Below, piece after piece: positions 26,828-38,800 of a DNA stretch of 64,000 nucleotides. Source of the stretch: Nymphaea colorata (lineage: Eukaryota; Streptophyta; Magnoliopsida; Nymphaeales; Nymphaeaceae). Both the position numbers and the translations under genes were made by a program. Under the pieces are notes generated by a model, which was given only the letters and a program-made list of their open reading frames with translations, made no database searches and was not told the DNA's origin. Positions within the stretch are counted from its first letter, which is position 1, and each line of letters starts with the position of its first letter. The stretch is taken from assembly GCF_008831285.2 (NCBI RefSeq), contig NC_045144.1:7306176-7370175 (forward strand), read 5' to 3'.

Positions 26828-29800
26828 ACAAGAAGAAACTGAGGAGAAGAAGCCGTAGCCAAAATGGTTTGCACGGCCTCTATTTATAATCCCATTTCTA
26901 GAATTCTAAGAGTCTCCAATCGTAGAATCCTAGGAGATTTCACAAGCTCCAAGGATATTAATTACATCATAGAAACCTAAGAGACTTCACATATTACAAG
27001 GATATTAACTACAACATAGAATCCTAGGAGACTCTTCACATGTTACAAGGACATTAAATATCTTAACACATTCTACAAGGAGGTGGAATCCTAAGAGACT
27101 CCTCTTCAACGTGCTGGTGAAGGATTTATATTTTAACACTATATTCTGCCTCAGTGCTAGATCGTGCAACCGCACGTTGCTTCTTACTGCTCTAACAAAT
27201 GAGATTAGAATCAAGAAAGAGACAGAAACCTGAAACTGATCGTCGGTCATCGGGATCTCCTGCCCAGTCTGCATCAGTATAGGTATAAATGCTATGTCCA
27301 AGCGAAACATTGGGCATTTTGTGTAGACTAGTCCATCTCCAAGAGTAGCATTGAGATATCGTAAGATTCGCTTAGTGGCATCCATGTGTCCTTCTGTCGG
27401 TGCATGCATAAACTGAGAGATCTGATTTACAGCATATACTATGTCTGGGCGTGTAAAAGTAAGATATTGTAACATACCAACAATGCTACGATAGAATGTA
27501 GGACTGGAATATGCAGCAGTTCTATCCGAGGCAGTCAACTTAGTGTTCAGAACACTAGGCGTAGTTATGGGTTTGTAATTAATCATGCCTGCCCTGTCCA
27601 AAACATCAAGAGTATACTTGTGCTGCGTAAGAGTCAATCTATCATCTGTCCTGTCAAGCTCAACACCCAAGAAGTACCGTAATTCGCCAAGATCCTTCAT
27701 CTTGAATTATTGTTTCAACATATCTTTAACATAAGAAATATGTGAAGAAGAATTTCCAGTGATAACAATATCATCAACATATATAAATAACCAAGTGGTA
27801 GCTTCCCTAGTATGGTAGATAAATAAAGAGTGATCAAGAGAGCTTCGGAGAAAACCAACTTGTTGTATATGATGAGAAAACCGATCAAACCATGATCTAG
27901 AAGCCTGCTTCAACCCATACAGAGACTTGTGTAACTTACATACCCATTTTGAGGATCATGAGTAGTATAGCCGGGAGGTTGCTCCAAGTATACCTCTTCC
28001 TTTAGAATCCCATGTAGGAAGTCATTTTTGACATCCAACTGATAAAAAGTCCATCCATATGAGACTGCAAGAGAAATAATTACACGAATCGTTCCCATCT
28101 TGATGACCGGACTGAATGTTTCAACTTTCATCATAATCTTCCCTGTATTGTTGAGTGAAGCCTCGTGCCACAAGGCGAGCTTTATATCGATCAATGCTAC
28201 CATCTGGCTTATATTTAAGTTTGTAAACCCATTTGGAGCCCACAACATTCTTATCATCTGGACGAGGAACAATCTGCCAAGTCTGACATTCATTTAAGGC
28301 TGCCATTTCCTCATTCATAGCTTCAACCCAACATTTCTCCTTACTTGCATGTTGATAACATTTTGGTTCCACCCTTTTGCTGACTTCTGTCATAAAAAGC
28401 TGAAAATCCAAGGAAAAATTGTTATAGCTTACCCATCTATCAATAGGATGTCGTACGCGTTGAGATTGGCATGGAGCTGCAGTAGGAACTGATCGTCTAG
28501 AATACACAAGGCCTGAGAACCGATTATCTATAGATGGATCATTTGGCTGAGTAGATGAAGGCAGGCTGTCCAAAGAAGTAGTGTTGTCCAAGGAATTATC
28601 GACAAGTGTCTTGGGCTCATTAACAGCTTGCTCTTTCTGCTCAGGCAACATTTCTACCCTTTCTCTTAAGATTTCAGCATGTAACCATGTATCATATACC
28701 TCATTTTTGTCATTGAGTGTCAGAGAAGTAGCCTTTGGATCATGTAACCTGCTTTCATAAAAAACAACATGTCGTGAAATATGCACACGCCCAGTTTTAG
28801 GATTGCAACATCTATAACCCTTGTAATTTTCTGCATACCCCATAAATCTGCACAAAACAGCACGATCTTGAAATTTGTTTCTTAAGGAAACATCAATGTG
28901 CATGTAGCACACACATCCAAAAACACGCAATTCCTCATAATGTGGCTGTTCTTGATGTAATAGAAAAAATGGTGATTTTCCATCAAGCAAAGCCAATGGC
29001 AGTCGGTTTATAACATGGACAGCCGTATTAAAAGCCTCGGTCCACAATGTCATAGGTAAGTCTGTGTCATGCATCATGTTGAGCACACTTTCAACAATAT
29101 GCCTATGTTTCCTTTCAGCAATTCCGTTTTGCTGAGGTTTATGCGAGCATGAGATTTGTCTAGTGATCCCATGATCTAGTAAGTACTCAGTAAATTCATT
29201 AGAAATAAATTCACCACCACCATCACATTGAAAATGCACGATATCACTAGAGTATTGATTCCGAACCAAGGCATGAAATTGAGTGAACAAGTGAAAAACT
29301 TCTGATTTGTGTTTCATGAAATGGATCCAAGTATATCGGGAATATGAATCAATAAAAATGACATAGTATCTATTCCCGGAAGAAGAAGAAATTGGAGCAG
29401 GTCCCCAAACATTGGAGTATATGGTGTCAAAAACCTTTGAAGCTCTTTTATTGATCAATTGAAAAGGAAGGGCATGGCTCTTACAGATGTGACAACTCGA
29501 GCACATGCTGGACTCACTAACTGAACTCAAACTAGACTTATCTAAGAGCCCGTTTGCAACAAGACTTCGAACAAAAGACTGACTACAATGAGCTAACCGA
29601 CCATGCCAAATGGACGGCTTATTATACTCTGCAACATTGACTTCACTATGACTTGGAAAACATGACTATGAAGGATGAGGTTTTGACATCATTGGAGCTT
29701 CTTCAAGGACATACATATCTCCTTTGCGAGTGCCCTCAGCGAATGTCTTCTTGGTTCGAGCATCCTTGACATAAACAGAAGATGGTGTGAATTCAACAAA

Positions 29801-32800
29801 GGAATGAATATCATCAATAAGTTTGGACACTGAGATAATATTTTTCTTGACACTTGGAACGACAAGAACATTCTTTAATGGTATGGAAGAACGACCCATA
29901 GATATTTGTGCATTTCCAATGTGCGATATTGTGTGATGGGAACCATCTCCCGTGACAACTGAGCCTTGATCTAAATAAGAGAAAACACTAAAGAGGTTAC
30001 CTGTGTCACCAGTAACATGGGCTGCTGCTCCAGAGTCCACGTACCACTCTCCTTGCTCATTTTGTTTCAAGTGGAGTTTAGATAAGGCTGTCATTAGAAG
30101 TTGTTGCACGTCCGCTGAAATGTTTGATGTCGCATTTGGGCCATATGATGATGAAGCTGGCCCTGCTGTTGCCTTATTCTCATGCCTGATCTGGTTATTT
30201 TTGTTCTGAGGATTGTGCCAACATTCTTATTTCACATGCCCCCTCTTGTTGCAGTAGAAGTAAGTCGGGACCCTTCTAGGCGTGGTAGATGTAGTATTCG
30301 TGCCTGGTGGTGTTGGAAGAATACCTCTTCCCATTCCTGCCTGAGAAGTCCAAGGACGGGTGCGATTCCCTTGCAGTGCATGTGTCCCTGTAATCAGTAC
30401 ATGGTGGCTGTTGGAAGGAATCAAGTTCTGTCGCTGTACACGACTAGCTTCGTGCTGAAATAGCTTGGCCTTCAGATCTTCAAAAGATGGAAGAACAGGT
30501 AGAACTTCCAAGGCTGTGTAAAATATGTCAAATTCTGTTCCCAGTCCACTTAAAGCTTGTTGCACCTTATCCTTGTCGCTGACCGGATGTCCAATGATAG
30601 CAAGCTGATCACTTACACCTTTTATTTCATTCAAATATTCCAAAACCGTACGCATCCCACGCTTGATGTCCTGAAATTGCCTTTTTAACTGTAGAAATCG
30701 TGCTTCTGATACTTGAGAGTACGCCGTGGCAAGTGTAGACCACAACTCTAGGGCTGTCAAATCATCATCAACGCCTCCTAATACCTCCTTTGACAGAGTA
30801 GAAGTAATGTAGGCAACAAGAGACTGGTCGTGGGCCAGCCAAACTTCATACTCATGATTGTTTTCAGTAAGAGTTTCACATTCAAATCTGATCTCACTCC
30901 CAGCCGTAGTCCCAACACCTTGATCTGCCACTACAGTCCTCTTCACTTCACGGTCAATGTACTTTGGAGGTGTTGGAGTGGTGCCATCGATATGTCCATA
31001 GAGTCTATGGCTTTTGATGAATGAGACAATTTGACGTTTCCAAGTCAAATAGTTACTGTGATTCAGTTTTTGGGAGATAAGTTGGGAGAGAAAACTAGAA
31101 GATAAAAGAGAGGAATTCGGCTGGTCCATGGCAAACGACTTGGGACAGAAATTAGGGCAAATCACGGCAAGGGCAGAGATTAGGGCAAATCACGCCAAAA
31201 AGAGGATTTAGGGCAAAAACTAGAATTAGGGCAAATCATGCCAGAAAAAGGGGATTTAGGGCAGAAACTGGAATTAGGGCTAATCACGCCAAGATTGAAA
31301 AACACTTACCGGAGGACGATGCTGAACCTGGCTCTGATACCATGTAAGAAGTGTCTCTCCGGATGAAAACAAGAAAGATTGAGAAGAGAGGATAGAGAAG
31401 AAGTTGATGGAAGCAAAGGTGCAGTCAGTGCTAGGTGGCCTTGCAATCCTTAATCACTATTATAACATTAACCTAATCTGATTACAACAGAATGTACACA
31501 AAAGTGTAAAAAAATTACAAGTATGCCACCGCCTAGTATAATTGGGCGTGTGGATTATAAAAGAATTGGATCGGGTCTGGACAGACCCGATCCCATGCGC
31601 ACAAACTTAACATAAAGCCTGTGACCAGGTAGCGGTTCCCCAAGTGCCACAAGCTTTGGCTCCCTCAGCTTGCAGATGTTGTGACAAAAACACAAAGAAC
31701 GTGAGACAATAGAGGAAGATAACAAGAGTTTGAGAAAGAGAGTTCAAAGAATGCATATTGTTGAAGCATGTTAGACGGGTCTCGGGACCAGGTCCGAATC
31801 CATACCCGATCCATCTTGTAGCTCTTGTTGGGCATTACTTAAGTCGTCTAACCCTAATCCTTATGGTTAATGAAATCTTAAGAGAGAGAGAGTTTGGCGG
31901 CTAGTGGGCAACCAGCTCCTCCTCATCCGTGGTTTTTTTCTTCATGTTGAGGGTTTTTCCACGTTACATCGTGTTCCTCGTATTCTCTTTCTTTGTGCAC
32001 GTGTTTCTACATGGTATCAGAGCCCACGAGATTGGGATTTTTTGGTGATCGTGGAGTTTTCTTCACCCGCCGCCGCTGCTGACACCGCCGCCGGCTCTGC
32101 CATCGGCGTCATCGCTCTTGCAGCCGCGCCGTCGACCTGCTCCCCGACGTCGCGCCCTGCTCCCTGCCGTCGTTCTTTGCGCCGTCGCTTTCTCGGTCGG
32201 CCCTACTCCAGTGGTGCCCTCCATTGCTACTGCCGTTCGCTGTCGCCCCCCTTCCTCCCTGCCGTCGCCCTCTGCGCCGTCGATATCGGCGCCCGACCTG
32301 CTCCCTGCTCCACCTGACCAGCAACGTCTTCCGCCGCCCGACCTGCTTCCTGGTGTTGCCTTTCCGTCTAGCGCTGCCTCTACTCCCTGCATCATTGTTC
32401 TCCTGCGGGATCTGCAGAGTTCCAGCACCTCTGCTCACGCCAGTTGCTGCGTGCTCCCCATTGCCGCGGCTGCCCTTTGTCACTGCAGGAGAAATTTGGG
32501 TGTTCGATCGACGTGATGGTGGATTCCCCTATGGGAGAGTGGATCATCGACAGTGGCGCTACTCACCACATGACCGGCGATCCTAAAGTCTTTCATGGGT
32601 ATAAGCTTTCGTCAGGAAAGGAACGTGTTTCTCTTGCTGATGGTTCCTCTATCTATGTGGTTGGGAAAGGGAGTCTCCCACTTTTGAACAAGTTCTTTGT
32701 CCACAATGCTCTACATGTTCCCCATCTTCCCTTGAACCTCTTGTCGGTTAGCAAGATTATGAAAGAGTTGAATTGCGAACTAATTTTTTCTGTTGATCGC

Positions 32801-35800
32801 TGTGTTATGCAGGACTTGGTGACAGGGAAGAGGATTGGGATTGGTCTGACTTCTGACGGACTATATCGCTTACCTATGCATACTGCTCAGGCTCTCATGA
32901 CGGCAGTCAGTCAAGCAACGAAGAACAGAGAGGAGTCCCTTCAATTGCTTTTACGGTGGCATGAGCGCCTTGGACACCTGCCTTTTGGAATACTTAGACA
33001 GCTGTTTCCTGATTTATGTTCCAGGTTAGATATGACTATGGTGTCCTGTGATGTCTGTCACCTGGCCAAACATGTTAGGGCTTCATATCCTTTGTCTAGC
33101 CATCGGTCTAATGAGGTATTTGCCATGATTCATTCTGATGTGCGGGGGCCGTCAGGGATTCCTTCTTATCATGGTTTTCAGTATTTTATCACCTTTATAG
33201 ATGATGGTTCTCGTAACACTATTGTCTACTTGTTGAAAGACCGTAGAGAAGTTCCTACTGCCATAGAGACTTTCATTGCTTATGTGGAAACTCAATATGG
33301 AGCATCTGTTAAGACCTTTCGATCTGACAATGCTCGTGAGTATATGTGTCAGTCTGTTGATAACTTCTTTCGGAAAAAGAGAATTGTTCATGAGACTTCC
33401 TGTAGTTATACTCCTCCTCAAAATGGAGTTGCTGAACGAAAGAATCGTCAGTTATTGAATATGACTCGAGCTCTTCTTTTTCAATGTCATGTTCCAAAAA
33501 GGTATTGGGGGGATGCTGTGTTGACCAGTGCGTATTTTATAAACCGTTTACCTAGTCGTGTTTTGAATGGGCAGACGCCTCACTCTATGTTACCGGGGAG
33601 TCGTGAACCTTTCTCTCTTCCATCAAGAGTCTTTGGCTGTGTTTGCTTTATTCACAATCATAGTCCTCACATTAAAAAGCTTGATCCAAGGTCTATTAAG
33701 GGCGTATTTCTAGGTTATTCTCCCACTCAAAAAGGGTATAAGTGTCGGGACCCTTCCACTGGTCGTGCCTATGTTACCAAAGATGTCACTTTCCTTGAAC
33801 ATGCTTCCTATTTTGGTGAGAATCCTCTTCAGGGGGAGAATTCTATGTCAAAGGAAGAGTATTCTTCGAGTCAGGAAATTCTGTTTACAGATTTTTTAGA
33901 CTACAGGCGTGAATCCATTGTTCCTTCTATTGAGGTGCTTGAACAAGAGAAAAGTGGAGAGTGTTCTACTGGGGCAGGAGAGGAATGCAATCGTCTGTTT
34001 GGGCAAGTTTACTCTAGGCGAAGAGTCTGTACTGAGGAGATGACAGGTGGTGAGAATTCTGCTCCCAATCCGGTTAGTCCTTCCTTGGATGACCCAAGTT
34101 GTGCTCAGAAGCAACCTGTTGAAGAAGAGATTCAGGCTGTTATTGCAAGTGAAGAGCTTCCCATCGCCCTGCGAAAGGGTGTCAGGTCATGTACTCAACA
34201 TCCTATTGGTAATTTTGTTTCATATTCTAGACTGAGCAAGGACTACAAATGTTTTGTATCTTCTCTTTCTTTGGCTATGATTCCCAGGAATGTTGCTGAG
34301 GCTCAAAGTGATCCCAAGTGGACTTATGCAATGCAAGAAGAGATGGAAGCAGAAACATGACATGTGGAAGTTATAAAGATTCCTGAGGCGGCTCACTTGG
34401 TTGGTGTTAAGTCTGTACGCATCAATGTAAAGGGATCGGGTCTGGATCGGGTCTGTTCAGACCCGATCCACTTCGTTTTTATGTCTTCACGTCTAAGTGG
34501 TGGCACCTCTTGTAATTACTTCATGTTTTATTCCTCTTTTTGTTGTAACCTAATTAGGTTTATGTTTTAATAATAGAGATCAAGCATAGTGTGGCTGCAT
34601 TGGCCGCCGGTTCTCTTACCTTCATTGCCTTCTTCTATTCTCTATTCTCTATCCTCCTTATTTTCAGACGGAGAGACGTGATTCGGTGATGTTTTAGTGA
34701 AGATTCTCACATGGTATCAGAGCCAGGTTACATCGTCCTCCGGTGAGTGATTTCTTCTTGGAGTATTCTGCCCTAAATCTTATTTTCTGCCGTGCTTGGA
34801 GTATTCTGCCCTAAATCTTATTTTCTACCGTGGTTATCCTCAAACTCTGTTTCTGCCCTTAATCCCACGATTTGCCCTAATTTCTGTTGCCCTAAATTCT
34901 GTTTTTTGACCTAAGTCACACGGTTTGCCCTAATTTGCCCTAATTTCTATCGTGACCTCTAAAATTCTGCCCAAATCGTCTGTTCTAATCCTCTTTTTCA
35001 ATCATGGACCAGCCGGCTCCCTCTCTTCTATCCTCTAGTTTTCTCTCACAACTCATCTCTCAAAAACTGAACCATAGTAATTATTTGACTTGGAAACGCC
35101 AAATTGTCCCATTTATTAAGAGCCATAGACTGTATGGGCACATCGATGGGACTACTCCAGCACCTCCAAAGTATGTTAACCGTGAAATAAAGAAGACAGT
35201 CGTGGGAGATAAAGGTGTTGGGGCCTCGGCTGGAAGTGAAATCAGTTTTGAATATGAAACTCTTCCTGAGAGCAATCCCGAATATGAAGTTTGGCTGGCT
35301 CACGACCAGTCTCTTGTTGCTTATATCACTTCTACATTGTCAGAAGAGGTATTGGGAGGTATTGATGATGATTTAACTGCCCTAGAGTTGTGGTCTACCC
35401 TTGCTACAACATATTCTCAAGTCTCGGAAGCACGTTTTCTACAATTAAGAAGGCAATTTCAGGATATCAAGCGTGGGACGCGTACAGTTTTGGAGTATTT
35501 GAATGAAATCAAGAGTGTTAGTGATCAGCTTGCTGCAATTGGACATCCCGTCAGCGACAAAGACAAAGTCCAACAAGCCTTGAGTGGACTGGGAACGGAA
35601 TTTGATATTTTTTGCACAGCCTTGGAAGTCTTACCTGTTCTCCCATCTTTTGAAGATCTAAAGGCGAAGCTTTTTCAACATGAAGCTAGTCGAGTTCAAC
35701 GACATAATCTGGTTCCTTCCAACAGCCACAATGTATTGATCACAGGAACTCACGCACTGCAAGGAAATCGCACTCGTTCTTGGACTCCTCAGACAGGCAT

Positions 35801-38800
35801 GGGAAGAGGGATTCTCCCAACACCGCCAGGCATGAATACTACCTCTGCCACATCTAGGAGAATCCCGACATGCTTCTATTGCAACAAGAAGGGGCATGTA
35901 AAATCAGAATGTTGGCACAATCCTCAGAACAAGAATAGTCAGGTCAGGCGCGAGAATAGGACAGTAGCGGGGTCAGCTCCATCCTCGTCTGGATCAAATC
36001 CAACTTCAAAGGTTTCAGCAGACGTGCAGCAACTTCTAATGACAGCCTTATCCAAACTTAACTTGAAGCAAAATGAGCAAGGAGAGTGGTATGTGGACTC
36101 TGGAGCAGCAGCCCACGTTACTGGTGACACAGGTAATCTCTCTAGTGTTTCCCCTTATTTAGATCAAGGCTCAGTAGTCACGGGAGATGGTTCCCATCAC
36201 ACAATATCGCACATTGGAAATGCACAAATATCCATGGGTTCTTCTTCCATTCCATTAAAGAATGTCCTTGTTGTTCCAAGTGTCAAGAAAAATATTATCT
36301 CAGTGTCCAAACTTATTGATGATACTCACTCCTCTGTTGAATTCACACCATCTTCTGTTTATGTCAAGGATGCTCAAACCAAGAAGACATTCGTTGAGGG
36401 CACTCGCAAAGGAGATATGTATGTCCTTGAAGAAGCTCCAAAGCTGTCCAAACCTCACCCTCCAGATTCATGTTCTTCAAGTCATAATGAAGTCAATGTC
36501 GCAGAATATAATAAGCCATCCATTTGGCATGGTCGGTTAGCTCATTGTAGTCAGTCTTTTGTTCGAAGTCTTGTTGCAGACGGACTCTTAGATAAGTCCA
36601 GTCTGAGTTCAGTCAGTGAGTCCAGCATGTGCTCGAGTTGTCATCTTTGTAAGAGCCATGCTCTTCCTTTTCAGTCAATTAATAAAAGAGCTTCAAGGAT
36701 TTTTGACACCATATATTCTGATGTTTGGGGGCCTGCTCCAATTCCCTCTTCTTCTGGGAGTAGGTACTATGTCATTTTTATAGATTCATATTCTCGACAT
36801 ACTTGGATACACTTCATGAAACACAAATCTGAAGTTTTCCGTTTGTTTACTCAATTCCATGCCTTGGTTCGAAATAAATACTCCAGTAATATTGTGCATT
36901 TTCAATGTGATGGTGGTGGTGAATTTATTTCTAATGAATTTACTGAGTATCTACTAGATAATGGGATCACTAGACAGATTTCATGCTCACATACTCCTCA
37001 GCAAAATGGAATTGCTGAACGGAAACATAGACATATTGTTGAAAGCGCGCTCAGCATGATGCATGACACAGACTTACCCATGACATTGTGGACTGAGGCT
37101 TTTCATACGGCTGTGCATGTTATAAATCGACTGCCATTGGCTTTGCTTGATGGCAAATCCCCATATTTTTTATTACATCAAGAGCAGCCACGCTATGAGG
37201 AATTGCGTGTTTTTGGATGTGTTTGCTATGTGCATGTTGATGTTTCCTTACGTAACAAGTTTCAAGATCGTGCTATTTTGTGCAGATTCGTAGGGTATGC
37301 AGAAAACTACAAGGGTTATAGATGTTACAACCCTAAAACTGGGCGTGTTCATATTTCACGGCATGTTGTTTTCGATGAAAACAGGTTACAAGATCCCAAG
37401 GCTACTTGCATGACACTCAAGGATAAAAATGAGATTTATGATACTTGGCTGCATGCTGAAATCCTAAGACAAGGGACTGACCGTTTGATTGAGCACGAGG
37501 AGCAAGATGTTAATGAGGCTGAGACACTTGTGAGAGATTCCTTGGACAGCATGCCCTCATCCTCACAACCCCATGATTCACCTATACATAGTCGGTTCTC
37601 AGGCCTTGTGTACTCTAGGCGATCAGCTCCTAATGCAGCCCCACGTCAGTCCCAACGTGTGCGACATCCCATTGATCGGTGGGTAAGTTATAACAACTTT
37701 TCTTTAGATTTTCAGTTGTTTATGACAGAAGTCAGCAAGAAGGTCGAACCAAAATCCTATCACCATGCAAGTAAGGAAAAATGTTGGGTTGAAGCTATGA
37801 ATGAGGAAATGGCAGCATTGCATGAGTGTCAGACTTGGCAGATTGTCCCTCGTCCAACTGATAAGAATGTTGTGGGCTCCAAATGGGTCTACAAACTGAA
37901 ATATAAGCCAGACGGTAGCATTGATCGACATAAAGCACGTCTTGTGGCCCGTGGTTTCACACAACAATATGGGGAAGATTATGATGAAACATTCAGTCCG
38001 GTTATCAAGATGGGCACAATACGTGTGATTATTTCTCTTGCAGTCTCATATGGGTGGCCTCTTTATCAGTTAGATGTCAAAAATGCTTTTCTACATGGGA
38101 TTCTTAAGGAAGAGGTATACATGGAGCAACCTCCCGGCTACAATACTCATGATCCTCAAAAATGGGTTTGTAAGTTACACAAGTCTTTATATGGGCTGAA
38201 GCAAGCTTCTAGATCATGGTTCGATCGGTTTTCTCATCATATACAACAAGCTGGTTTTCTACGAAGCTCTCTAGATCATTCCTTGTTTATGTATCATACC
38301 GAAGAAGTTACCACTTGGTTACTTATCTATGTAGATGATATTGTTATAACTGGGAATTCTTCTTCTCATATATCTTATGTTAAGGATCTGTTGCAGCAAG
38401 AATTCAAGATGAAAGATCTCGGCGAACTTCGGTACTTCTTGGGTGTTGAACTTGATAGAGCAAATGATCGATTGACTCTTACGCAGCATAAGTATACTCT
38501 TGATATTTTGGACAGGGCAGGTATGATTAATTGCAAACCCATAACTACTCCTAGTGTTCTAAACACTAAATTGGCTGCCTCTGATGGAACTGCTGCCTAT
38601 TCAAATCCTACCTTCTATCGTAGCATTGTTGGTATGTTACAATACCTTACCTTTACGCGCCCAGACATAGTCTATGCTGTAAATCAGATCTCTCAATTTA
38701 TGCATGCACCCACAGAAGGACATATGGATGCTACTAAGCGGATCTTACGGTATCTCAAAGCTACTCTTGGGGATGGATTGATCTATACAAAGTGTCCCAA

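Larger units (their letters stand above)
21852..27138 (-). mobile_element. Copia retrotransposon C, inserted within B
   Basis: LTRs lie at 21852-22274 and 26736-27138, with the 5-bp duplication CTATA at 21847-21851 and 27139-27143. The insertion splits the RNase H region of element B, so C is younger than B. On the minus strand the LTR begins TGTTAAAATATAAATC and ends ATTTCTATCA. The primer site is an imperfect tRNA-Met match (TTGTATCAGAGACAGG) and the purine tract is GAGGGAGGG. LTRs differ by roughly six substitutions plus GA-tract length, indicating an intermediate age. The gag-pol frame is nearly intact, with one nonsense codon. Confidence 0.93.
21234..31612 (-). mobile_element. Copia retrotransposon B (degenerate, interrupted by element C)
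   Basis: The element is delimited by LTRs at 21234-21515 and 31343-31612 and by the 5-bp duplication TAAAG (21229-21233 and 31613-31617). On the minus strand it begins with TGTTAAG, has a tRNA-Met primer site (TGGTATCAGAGCCAGG, within 31321-31342) directly after the 5' LTR, and ends with a purine tract before the 3' LTR. Domain order gag, protease, integrase, reverse transcriptase, RNase H is that of Copia (Pseudoviridae). LTRs differ by about ten substitutions plus a 13-base indel. The coding region has several stops and frameshifts, so B is dead. It is closely related to element D, which lies in the opposite orientation. Confidence 0.92.

Noticed and set aside
32063-32586. Several overlapping reading frames on both strands rich in Arg, Gly, Ala and Pro
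   Set aside because: They all lie in the GC-rich leader of Copia element A, where stop codons are rare in every frame. None has a recognisable fold or a splice context.
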